9,451 nt of DNA, from contig JAGLRT010000066.1 of NCBI GenBank assembly GCA_023136155.1, forward strand, positions 1-9,451, given 5' to 3'. Positions within the stretch are counted from its first letter, which is position 1. Every line of letters begins with the position of its first letter. Of this stretch, positions 1 to 5,321 are shown piece by piece. Below the pieces are notes generated by a model that did no database searches, was not told the origin of the DNA, and saw nothing but the letters and a program-made list of their open reading frames with translations. Source of the stretch: Methanosarcinales archaeon (GTDB lineage: Archaea > Halobacteriota > Methanosarcinia > Methanosarcinales > Methanocomedenaceae). The translations under genes were made by a program, and so were the position numbers.

Positions 1-23
1 TTATACTTTATATACCATAAAAA

Positions 24-127
24 ACCGCAGATAAACGCAAATGAACGCAGTTGAATAGACCAGATGATACGATTAATCATATGCCACACAAACCTATATC
101 ACCGTAAATCAGCGTAAATCCGTGTCT
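24..127. repeat. Degenerate short repeat tract of ACGCA / CGTAAATC units
   Basis: The left part (24-50) reads as repeated units: ACCGCAGATAAACGCA followed by AATGAACGCAG. The right part (101-127) has ACCGTAAATC, AGCGTAAATC, then CGTGTCTG. The two ends are roughly inverted relative to each other, and about 50 bases without gene content lie between them. From memory, very similar phrases occur as intergenic mosaic repeats in many bacterial and archaeal genomes, often flanking GxxExxY-type genes. No such gene is present here, so this may be a relic or an empty copy. The role is unknown. Confidence 0.4.
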
Positions 128-421
128 GAATCAATCGCAACACCCTTAGCAATCAGACACAGCGCGCCCGTTTATGGTAGAGAGCTTACTGCTGGCGGAC
201 ACTACCAGTATTCATCGCCGACTCCCGGATTCTCTAACTTCCTGATACTGGGGCAGTCCGAGGGGTCAAGCAGCGGAGAACCTGTTGTTACACCTGATTC
301 CGGTACAGTGGCTAAATCCACAGCCACTCCTGAAACTACTACGACCGAGGGGACACCTGGGTTCGGGATACTGTTTGGGATTATGGGGATACTGGTCGCA
401 ATATATTCAAGGAAGAAATAA
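122..421 (+). CDS. PGF-CTERM surface protein, truncated C-terminal remnant (99 aa)
   Basis: The reading frame opens with GTG and encodes 99 residues. The end carries a typical archaeal PGF-CTERM sorting signal: a Thr/Ser/Pro-rich linker (about residues 48-77), TPGFG at 78-82, a hydrophobic stretch (about 83-95) and a basic RKK tail. Such tails anchor S-layer and other exported proteins and are processed by archaeosortase A. There is no signal peptide and no large ectodomain, and the first 20 or so residues fall in repeat-like DNA. This therefore looks like the 3' end of a larger gene whose front has been lost, and the GTG start is doubtful. A hairpin terminator follows at 435-467. A related, more decayed tail lies at 1434-1785. 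Whether the fragment is expressed cannot be told from the sequence. Confidence 0.45.
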   Translation: MSESIATPLAIRHSAPVYGRELTAGGHYQYSSPTPGFSNFLILGQSEGSSSGEPVVTPDSGTVAKSTATPETTTTEGTPGFGILFGIMGILVAIYSRKK

Positions 422-434
422 AGATGGACTATTT

Positions 435-467
435 TGAGGGGTGCAATCCCCCTCATTCTCATTTTTT
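435..467 (+). terminator. Hairpin plus T-run after the PGF-CTERM fragment
   Basis: A 7-bp stem TGAGGGG (435-441) pairs with CCCCTCA (449-455) around a 7-nt loop, followed by TTTTTT at 462-467. It starts 14 nt after the stop codon. An equivalent GAGGGG/CCCCTC hairpin follows the second PGF-CTERM copy at 1763-1780, so it belongs to the duplicated unit. Confidence 0.5.
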
Positions 468-538
468 ATCAGGACCAAATTGTTGAGGGAGATGAAGTAC
501 CGGGATGAGATTACGCACGGTATCAGTAAAAAAAACGC

Positions 539-578
539 CTCTCCAAAGAGTTATATATTTTGTAAGACCAATCTTACA
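539..578 (+). promoter_or_regulatory. Toxin-antitoxin promoter: TATA box between two palindromes
   Basis: An archaeal TATA box, TTATATATTT (551-560), is directly bracketed by two inverted repeats. Upstream is CTCT-CCAA-AGAG (539-550). Downstream is TGTAAGA-CCAA-TCTTACA (561-578), with 7-bp perfect arms. Both have the same 4-nt spacer CCAA. The predicted transcription start is near 581-590, at the antitoxin start, so the mRNA may be leaderless. Antitoxins of the AbrB/MazE class usually repress their own operon by binding palindromes at the promoter. That this one does so is inferred. Confidence 0.55.
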
Positions 579-589
579 ATGTGATTGGT

Positions 590-859
590 ATGATTGATAT
601 TGCAATAACAAAACTTAGTTCAAAAGGGCAGATCGTGATTCCTTTGGAAATGAGGGGTAATTTCTGTGAAGGGGAAAAATTGTTCATTATCAAGAACGGA
701 GAACAATTAATCCTCAAAAAAGTAAGCGACACATGTAAAAATTTCGAAGATGATATTACTTTTGCCAAAAGAACCGAAGAAGCTCTGAAAATGTATGAAA
801 AAGGACACTTTAACGAGATGAATGCAAAAGACTTTGTCAACGAAATTGAAAAATGGTAA
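590..859 (+). CDS. AbrB/MazE-like antitoxin
   Basis: The protein has 89 residues from the ATG chosen here; an in-frame GTG at 581 would add three. The N-terminal half (about residues 3-45) is a swapped-hairpin AbrB DNA-binding domain, with the family pattern of TKLSSKGQIVIP, then xxRxxFxxGEKLFII and LILKK. The C-terminal half is charged and helical (about 50-89, rich in Lys/Glu), as expected for the segment that wraps and neutralises a toxin. The stop overlaps the start of the downstream RelE-type toxin gene, the usual arrangement for coupled translation of a type II pair. A TATA box and two palindromes lie immediately upstream and suggest autoregulation. The two-gene pairing makes the assignment firm; the symbol is left open. 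Confidence 0.85.
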   Translation: MIDIAITKLSSKGQIVIPLEMRGNFCEGEKLFIIKNGEQLILKKVSDTCKNFEDDITFAKRTEEALKMYEKGHFNEMNAKDFVNEIEKW

Positions 860-1101
860 CTATTGCTTATAACCTTTCATTTGAAAAGAAGGTTCGGAAG
901 ATTAAGGATCAAGTATTAAAATTAAAAGTTAAAACGAAGATTCTTAAAATCATAGACTCACCAGAAATTGGAAAACCTATGAGATACAGCAGAAAAGGTA
1001 CCAGAGAAATATATATTTCACCTTTCAGGTTGTTTTATTTGTACATAAGGGATGAAGATAAAATAATTTTTTTAGATTTATACCATAAAGATGAGCAATG
1101 A
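853..1101 (+). CDS. RelE/ParE superfamily toxin
   Basis: The protein has 82 residues, within the normal size of RelE-type toxins. It begins with a basic helix pair (YNLSFEKKVRKIKDQ, then KLKVKTKILKII). The classic C-terminal beta sheet follows: a GKPMRYSRKGTREIYISPFR segment, then LFYLYIRDEDKIIFLDLYHKDEQ. The pattern of Arg/Lys on the strands and a final xLDLYHKD strand is typical of RelE enzymes, which cleave mRNA on the ribosome. The ATG overlaps the antitoxin stop by 7 nt. A run of eight T directly after the stop probably ends the transcript. RelE rather than ParE (gyrase poison) is inferred only from overall pattern; the active-site residues were not verified. Confidence 0.8.
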   Translation: MVTIAYNLSFEKKVRKIKDQVLKLKVKTKILKIIDSPEIGKPMRYSRKGTREIYISPFRLFYLYIRDEDKIIFLDLYHKDEQ

Positions 1102-1109
1102 TTTTTTTT
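1102..1109 (+). terminator. Oligo-T terminator after the toxin gene
   Basis: Eight consecutive T residues follow immediately after the toxin stop codon and are succeeded by AT-rich sequence. Archaeal RNA polymerase terminates at such runs without needing a hairpin. Confidence 0.45.
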
Positions 1110-1433
1110 ATTAATTTATGAAATATTGGTCTCAGTCTATACCAAATAATAATCTTGGGTTTAGTGGATGTTTTATAATCCATTTGAAAAAGTAGACTGA
1201 AATCCCTGGTCAGGTGGAACGTACTGCATGCGGTCAAGACTGCACCTTGCCGGCGGTGGGCTTAGTGTAGCACAAACAGGCTGATGAAGCGCGACTTTCG
1301 TGTTTGCTTCCGGTTCACACCCCACGTCAGCCCCGGTACTTGTGTGAAGGTTGCGTATGTCTAAGTCCATCTGCGGTTGTACAGGCGCCACGACGGCTAA
1401 TGGTAGTCCCCTGCAATCTCACTAACCGGACAG
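1110..1433. other. Gene-free stretch with inverted repeats; possible TnpB/IS605 3'-end relic
   Basis: No intact gene is visible. From 1132 to 1200 an 8-bp perfect inverted repeat, TCAGTCTA / TAGACTGA, encloses a small TGGAT/ATCCA hairpin. In frame 1202, rightward, a short piece reads PGQVERTACGQDCTLPAVGL before a stop. This recalls the C-terminal ACG-containing tail of IS200/IS605-type TnpB proteins, but the match is from memory and weak. From about 1290 to 1350 the DNA can fold into hairpins: GAAGC/GCTTC and TTCACAC/GTGTGAA. Structured RNA is known at the 3' end of tnpB elements. Composition is more GC-rich than the flanks. The alternatives are a decayed surface-protein segment or unrelated intergenic DNA. 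Confidence 0.25.
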
Positions 1434-1490
1434 GCTGGCGGACACTACCAGTAATTATCCCCGACTCCCGGATTCTCTACCTTCTTGATA

Positions 1491-1576
1491 CTAGTGTCAA
1501 GTCAACATCAAAGTGTCCGATTGTACGGTGTATTGATAGCGTATTTGGATACATTATAGGGTTGACTTGACACTAG
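1491..1576. mobile_element. MITE-like element (78 bp) with CTAG target duplication
   Basis: The perfect inverted repeat CTAGTGTCAAGTCAAC (1491-1506) / GTTGACTTGACACTAG (1561-1576) frames 54 bases with no coding capacity. In the homologous uninterrupted copy near 245-270 the sequence runs through with a single CTGG at this point. The simplest reading is a 78-bp element (1495-1572) with 12-bp terminal repeats beginning TGTCAAG, flanked by a duplicated CTAG target. It carries no transposase and must have been moved in trans. Duplication of CTAG/YTAR targets is known for IS5-group and some other DDE insertion sequences; the parent family cannot be fixed from this alone. Confidence 0.75.
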
Positions 1577-1762
1577 AGCAAGTTGAGGAGTCAAGTAGAG
1601 GAAAAAATGTTGCTACATCTGGTTCCGGTACAGTGGCTGATTCCACACCCGCGCCATAAGCTACTAAGAACGAGGGTACACCTGGATTCGGTATACTGTC
1701 GAGTATTCTGGCTATAATGGTATTTCCTGGTTAGCGGAACAGAAATCAGAACTAATTGTCAA

Positions 1763-1780
1763 GAGGGGGAATTTCCCCTC
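1763..1780 (+). terminator. GAGGGG/CCCCTC hairpin after the decayed PGF-CTERM copy
   Basis: GAGGGG (1763-1768) pairs with CCCCTC (1775-1780) around a short AT-rich loop. It is homologous in position and sequence to the hairpin at 435-455, but the T-run is lost. It now lies just upstream of the promoter of the next gene. Confidence 0.4.
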
Positions 1781-1794
1781 ATCCTGACATAACA

Positions 1795-1830
1795 TTTATA
1801 TCAGTCAACAGCGTTAACATTATTTGGTGA
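1795..1830 (+). promoter_or_regulatory. TATA box and ribosome binding site for the winged-helix gene
   Basis: TTTATATC (1795-1802) fits an archaeal TATA box, placing the transcription start near 1822. GGTGA (1826-1830) lies 7 nt ahead of the ATG at 1838. The presence of both supports 1838 as the true start, even though the frame breaks shortly after it. Confidence 0.4.
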
Positions 1831-1837
1831 AATAAAA

Positions 1838-2162
1838 ATGAGGGATCGTTTTTGTCGTCAATAACCCAGAGTTAAATGTACAGCCATATGAACAACCTTC
1901 TTCAAAAAAGATTGAAGACCTCCCACCTTCTGCCAAACTAGTCTTTAAGGTACTGAAATCCAGCGGCCTACTAACCCAAAAAGAAATAGTCAGGGAAAGT
2001 TATCTTCCACCCAGGACGGTACGTTATGCACTGTCCCGGCTCAAAGATGAAGGCTTTCTGGAAGAAAGATTCTATTTCAAAGATGCCAGACAGAGCCTTT
2101 ATGGAATCAGGACAACTATTCCTGTCACCCCTACCGTGCCCCCGGAGGTCATGGCAATCTGA
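1838..2162 (+). CDS. Winged-helix transcriptional regulator with apparent 1-nt frameshift
   Basis: The ATG at 1838 opens only eight codons before TAA. If one T of the TTTTT run at 1849-1853 is removed, the frame joins a long open frame ending at the TGA at 2160-2162 and gives about 107 residues. That frame has no ATG, GTG or TTG of its own before the conserved part. The core (about residues 28-85) reads as a winged helix: LPPSAKLVFKVLKSSGLL, then TQKEIVRESYLPPRTVRYAL (helix-turn-helix), then SRLKDEGFLEERFYFKDARQ (wing). It is followed by a Pro/Val-rich tail. This is a MarR/ArsR-like DNA-binding protein of the short archaeal type; its target is unknown. The frameshift may be a sequencing indel, a real mutation or, less likely, recoding. 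Confidence 0.6.
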
Positions 2163-2210
2163 GTATCCAACGTGTATCTGGTAACGGGCACGACACACTA
2201 TCAAACTATA

Positions 2211-2256
2211 CTTATATGTCCTAAAACCAATACCTTTTCGTTTACTTCCGGGAGGG
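2211..2256 (+). promoter_or_regulatory. Promoter and strong Shine-Dalgarno of the RNase H-fold gene
   Basis: CTTATATG (2211-2218) resembles a TATA box. GGGAGGG (2250-2256) is a strong ribosome binding site. The site predicts a start at about 2260-2266, well upstream of the first usable start codon in frame (TTG at 2317). Confidence 0.4.
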
Positions 2257-2316
2257 TATAACAGGTCTAAACGAATTGCACTTATCACTGATGATTTTAC
2301 AATATTCCAGTCCATA

Positions 2317-3024
2317 TTGGAAGTAACAAAATTCAGAAGTATAGATACTGTGGTGCTCTCTTTTTCCGACCCCATTCCTCCATACGTTGGCTCAGTAATC
2401 ACATCAGCCGACGAATCGAATAAAATTAATTTTAACCCTGGAAAAATCGTCACCTTTAGTAAGGACGCTCAATCAACCGTTAATGCAGCACTGCAGATGC
2501 TAAATGGCAAGACTGGGAAAGGCCAGATCATCATCGGCATAGACCTGGGTGTTGCAGTACTGGAAGATGACATGGTGATAGCAATATATCATATCCCGTC
2601 CCGCGAGGTTCCGGGTGTGGTCAAGCAGATACTTGAAGATTACCCGCCAGAAAACAGTATTGTAAGGATAGGGCACGGGGCGCGACTGGTCAGTGCCCAG
2701 TTGTCAAATTCGCTCCTTGACCTCGGAGTGCTGGTTGAACTGGTTGACGAAACAGGAACTACACCTGCGATGGGGCGGGGCATACATGGCCCTGAAATCT
2801 CTGATATCATAGCTGCCATAAATATCGCCCGGCTCACAGGTACAACACCAGGCATACAGGACTTAGAACCCTCTATCGGTGAGATAAAACGCATACAGGA
2901 AATGAGCCGGAAACTCTCACACGGCAAGGCCAGCATACCAAGGGAATTAGCACGCAAGGTTGCAAAGTACGAACTATCTTTAGAAGAAGCTATCAGGATG
3001 CATGAATATGATTCACCTGACTAA
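2317..3024 (+). CDS. YqgF/RuvC-like RNase H-fold protein, conserved archaeal, function unknown
   Basis: From the TTG at 2317 the protein has 235 residues. The frame is open back to 2185 and reads RSKRIALITDDFTIFQSIL just before the TTG, directly after a GGGAGGG site, so the real N-terminus is probably near 2260, where no ATG/GTG/TTG exists in frame. Residues 71-170 resemble the YqgF/RuvC RNase H fold: GIDLG (D76) on the first strand, RIGHG (118-121), LVDETGTTPA (D144/E145, T148/T149) and SDIIAAINIA (D163). D76, E145 and D163 sit where the family's catalytic acids lie. About 70-100 residues precede this domain and may form a Rossmann-like part. A helical tail follows (185-235). An RNA- or DNA-processing nuclease is inferred, not shown. 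The stop overlaps the convergent phosphorylase gene by 3-4 nt. Confidence 0.75.
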   Translation: MEVTKFRSIDTVVLSFSDPIPPYVGSVITSADESNKINFNPGKIVTFSKDAQSTVNAALQMLNGKTGKGQIIIGIDLGVAVLEDDMVIAIYHIPSREVPGVVKQILEDYPPENSIVRIGHGARLVSAQLSNSLLDLGVLVELVDETGTTPAMGRGIHGPEISDIIAAINIARLTGTTPGIQDLEPSIGEIKRIQEMSRKLSHGKASIPRELARKVAKYELSLEEAIRMHEYDSPD

Positions 3025-3833
3025 TTGATGGTCGCACCATGTGTCGCATACTGGCAGTCACAATCTCTATTTTCCGGCAATGACGCGACTGCATCCAGGA
3101 TAATGTTGCGAAGAGTCTCCTGTTTTTCATCCAGCATTTCGAGGACTTCATCTATAGTCAATTTTTTACCGGCTAGACCACAAGCCCTGTTGGTTATAAT
3201 GCACAGTGACGCATAACACAGCCCCAATTCCCTTGCCAGCACCACTTCAGGCAGTCCGGTCATACCCACAACATCTCCAAAGGACTGCAACATCCGTATC
3301 TCGGCTGCAGTCTCAAACCGGGGTCCTTCAGTGCATACATACACGCCAGTCTGCCGGACAAGACCGTTACTCTCCAGTGCATGTTTGAGACATTCACTGA
3401 TTTCAAAACAGTAAGGTTCAGTCATATCCACATGTACTGTAGCGGTATCAAAAAAAGTGTTCACTCTTGACTTTGTAAAATCTATAAAATCATTCGCCAC
3501 CAGAAAACTCCCGGGTGGATGGTCGCCCAAAGTGCCAACCGAATTTGTAGCAATAACACGCACTGAACCAAGCGCTTTTGCGGCCCACACGTTTGCCCTG
3601 TAATTGAGACAGTGGGGCGGCAGGTGTTCACTAATGCCACTATCACTATTTGCATGCCTCCCTATTAGTGCCAGTTCCAGTTCCCTGTCGTCATGGGAAA
3701 TAGTTCCCAGTTTTGCACTCACTTTACCGTATGGCGTGGTTACTTCAATATCCTTGAACCCATATTCTTCAGGACGAAAACCTACTCCGCCTATTAAAAC
3801 GGCATCGATCTCATGCTGTTTCTGGAATTTCAT
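3021..3833 (-). CDS. Probable S-methyl-5'-thioinosine phosphorylase (6-oxopurine nucleoside phosphorylase)
   Basis: The protein has 270 residues and belongs to the MTAP/PNP family, which splits a purine (thio)nucleoside with phosphate. Visible are IGGVGF (14-19), GRHA (58-61), LNYRANVWAAKALG (76-89), TNSVGTL (96-102), the PGSFLVANDFIDFTKSR block, TEGPRFET (168-175), MTGLPEVVLA (191-200) and ITNRACGL (213-220). Asn215 replaces the Asp of adenine-specific MTAPs and points to 6-oxopurine substrates. The ANDFIDFTK...HVDMTEPYC stretch resembles M. jannaschii MJ0060, a methylthioinosine phosphorylase of methionine salvage. Val17 replaces the usual Ser/Thr of the GG(S/T)G phosphate loop, which is unusual. 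The start has GAGG 7 nt upstream. It overlaps the end of the DUF373 gene by 23 nt, so the two are translated from one operon. Confidence 0.88.
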   Translation of the reverse strand: MKFQKQHEIDAVLIGGVGFRPEEYGFKDIEVTTPYGKVSAKLGTISHDDRELELALIGRHANSDSGISEHLPPHCLNYRANVWAAKALGSVRVIATNSVGTLGDHPPGSFLVANDFIDFTKSRVNTFFDTATVHVDMTEPYCFEISECLKHALESNGLVRQTGVYVCTEGPRFETAAEIRMLQSFGDVVGMTGLPEVVLARELGLCYASLCIITNRACGLAGKKLTIDEVLEMLDEKQETLRNIILDAVASLPENRDCDCQYATHGATIN

Positions 3834-4914
3834 CCGATATCCTCGTTGATATCCATATACCTATGAGCGATACGATTACGGCTCCCACTACCGAAAGCAC
3901 AAGAAGGTTACGTCCGGTGTCGGATGTGATGAAATATTCATCAATAGATGAGCTCATTGAAAGAATAAATGTGCTGGAGCCCCACATCAGCAGACCCAAT
4001 GAAAACATGAAGAACAAATATGGGAATTTGCGTTTATAATTTTTACCTTCTATATGATTGTCCACCATTCGGCCTATTGAGGCTATCCACCCTGCGGCAA
4101 CGTACCACCAGACTATCTGGTTGATAAAAACCATGAACAGGATTATAATTCCTACAAAAATATCATTACGGGTATAGAATTCCCAGAACTTGATGGCGGC
4201 AATTATTGTACCTGCCAGAGTGAGTATTAATGCCACCGTGTAGGTGATGAAAGAAAACTTCCCTGATGCCAGGGAATGTTTCAACTGTGACTTAAACTCT
4301 TCAAAGGCATCATCAAACCCAAAACCACGATAAAGCATATATGTACCAACTGCACCCAGAATGGCTGCCCAAGCGTATTTCGGATCTCCGGCAAACAAGA
4401 AGATGGAATATATAAGGGCTGCCAGTCCTATGGGTACAAAGAAAGTATGTGATATCTTCGGGTCATTAAAAGCCGTTTTCAAGAGGTAATAAGTACTTTC
4501 CAGATTCTCACTCTGTTTGACAATAACCCTATGTACACCGTCAACCTTAATCCTGGATTCCAATATTGGTAGCACTGATTCATCTTCAGCTCCATCTGAA
4601 ACCAGGATGATACTTCGTGCATTGTAGTTAATTATTATCTCATCCAGCTGGTCAGCTATTTTCATGTCAGAAATAAGACCCACATCACGGTCGCCTGCGA
4701 TTGAAATAATTTCTACGTCAAGTTCTTCTTCCTTTAGCTGGTCATACAACTTGACACCCGCATATATAGTGTTGGTATCTGAATCTTCGGGGTCGGCAAT
4801 GCCAAGCTTAGCTGCCGTTTCAAGATTTTTCACCCTGCCGATTACCGGGCTCTTTTCCCCGGTTTTTAACCCGATATCATCATCCCTGTCAATGCAGATA
4901 ATGAGTTTATCCAT
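3811..4914 (-). CDS. DUF373 family membrane protein
   Basis: The protein has 367 residues, with a soluble N-terminal domain and a C-terminal membrane domain. The N-terminal part carries the DUF373 hallmark: LIICIDRDDDIG...KTG..SPVIGR (4-27) and DPEDSDTNTIYAGVKLYDQL (41-60), then IAGDRD (72-77) and LVSDGAED (104-111). It looks like an acidic Rossmann-type domain. About six transmembrane helices follow, near residues 157-175, 179-196, 220-243, 252-280, 297-320 and 336-356. The family is conserved across archaea and its biochemical role is unknown; the acidic loops suggest metal or nucleotide binding, which is inference. On the minus strand a TATA box (4951-4958) and a GAGG (4926-4929) precede the ATG. 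It is the first gene of a two-gene operon with the phosphorylase. Confidence 0.85.
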   Translation of the reverse strand: MDKLIICIDRDDDIGLKTGEKSPVIGRVKNLETAAKLGIADPEDSDTNTIYAGVKLYDQLKEEELDVEIISIAGDRDVGLISDMKIADQLDEIIINYNARSIILVSDGAEDESVLPILESRIKVDGVHRVIVKQSENLESTYYLLKTAFNDPKISHTFFVPIGLAALIYSIFLFAGDPKYAWAAILGAVGTYMLYRGFGFDDAFEEFKSQLKHSLASGKFSFITYTVALILTLAGTIIAAIKFWEFYTRNDIFVGIIILFMVFINQIVWWYVAAGWIASIGRMVDNHIEGKNYKRKFPYLFFMFSLGLLMWGSSTFILSMSSSIDEYFITSDTGRNLLVLSVVGAVIVSLIGIWISTRISDEIPETA

Positions 4915-4950
4915 ATAGTTACTGTCCTCATTATGATATTATTAAAGGAG

Positions 4951-4958
4951 ATATAAAA
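4951..4958 (-). promoter_or_regulatory. TATA box of the DUF373-phosphorylase operon
   Basis: Read on the minus strand, TTTTATAT with a purine-rich flank lies about 37-44 nt ahead of the ATG at 4914. The expected transcription start is near 4928, giving a very short leader that contains GAGGA. Confidence 0.45.
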
Positions 4959-4991
4959 GGGTTCTGCAAAACCGAAATCGAGATGTCAATC

Positions 4992-5267
4992 CTATTTGAT
5001 TCTAAATGGTGCATTTTCTCCTACAGGCTCTTCCCAAGCCTCCTGCACATCCGTAACATTAGCAAGTGTCGGGCCTGTTTGGCACCAATGAATCATCTCA
5101 ATCACCTGTGCAGGAGCACCTTCGAATACAGCTTCCACTTTACCATCCATACGGTTCCTGACCCAACCCTTCAATCCCAGTTCAACTGCTTTCTCCATCG
5201 TATGGTACCTGAAATAAACACCTTGTACCTTTCCTGTGATCAAAAGATGAGCTCTGGTTATGGTCAT
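4992..5267 (-). CDS. acyP: Acylphosphatase
   Basis: The ATG at 5265-5267 gives 91 residues, the normal acylphosphatase length. The frame stays open 17 codons further upstream, but that segment is AT-rich promoter sequence, and AAGGAT lies just ahead of the chosen ATG. The family signature GKVQGVYFRYHT (12-23) holds the catalytic Arg20, and KGWVRNRMDGKVEAVFEG (33-50) holds the catalytic Asn38. The C-terminus ends PFRIK, matching the usual final strand. The enzyme hydrolyses carboxyl-phosphate bonds such as acetyl phosphate in the cytoplasm. It is divergently arranged with the HTH regulator, with a 54-bp gap, and stands alone rather than in an operon. Confidence 0.93.
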   Translation of the reverse strand: MTITRAHLLITGKVQGVYFRYHTMEKAVELGLKGWVRNRMDGKVEAVFEGAPAQVIEMIHWCQTGPTLANVTDVQEAWEEPVGENAPFRIK

Positions 5268-5275
5268 GTAATAAA

Positions 5276-5310
5276 TCCTTTTATATACGAATAAGTATTG
5301 ATATAAATAT
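5276..5310. promoter_or_regulatory. Divergent promoter region with two TATA boxes
   Basis: The 54-bp gap between the two divergent genes has two TATA-like elements: TTTATATAC (5280-5288) and GATATAAATAT (5300-5310). By the usual 25-nt spacing, the 5280s box suits the rightward regulator (start near 5310). The 5300s box, read leftward, suits the acylphosphatase (start near 5279). The two promoters therefore overlap, so transcription factor assembly for one may hinder the other. Confidence 0.4.
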
Positions 5311-5321
5311 CCTATCATTAA

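Larger units (their letters stand above)
1434..1780 (+). pseudogene. Decayed second copy of the PGF-CTERM surface-protein tail
   Basis: This stretch aligns with the 3' end of the fragment at 122-421, beginning with the identical 20 bases at 191-210 and 1434-1453. Once the inserted 78-bp element and one CTAG are removed, the two copies align without gaps over about 130 bases at roughly 76% identity (hand count). The copy is broken. A TAA occurs where copy 1 has the Tyr of HYQY, another TAA interrupts the Thr/Pro linker, and after the TPGFG-like motif the hydrophobic segment ends early at a TAG. A GAGGGG/CCCCTC hairpin matching that of copy 1 follows at 1763-1780. It is a non-functional relic of a gene duplication or recombination. 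Confidence 0.7.

Noticed and set aside
485..530. Possible C/D-box sRNA (GATGAAG and GATGAGA resemble C boxes)
   Set aside because: No matching CTGA D boxes occur at suitable spacing.
1304..1570. Rightward open frame of 88 codons across the MITE boundary
   Set aside because: It runs from unrelated DNA through the decayed PGF-CTERM copy in the wrong frame and into the inserted element, so it has no coherent protein and is chance.
1971..2453. Leftward open frame of 160 codons
   Set aside because: It lies antisense to the winged-helix gene and the RNase H-fold gene, both of which have recognisable domains on the plus strand.
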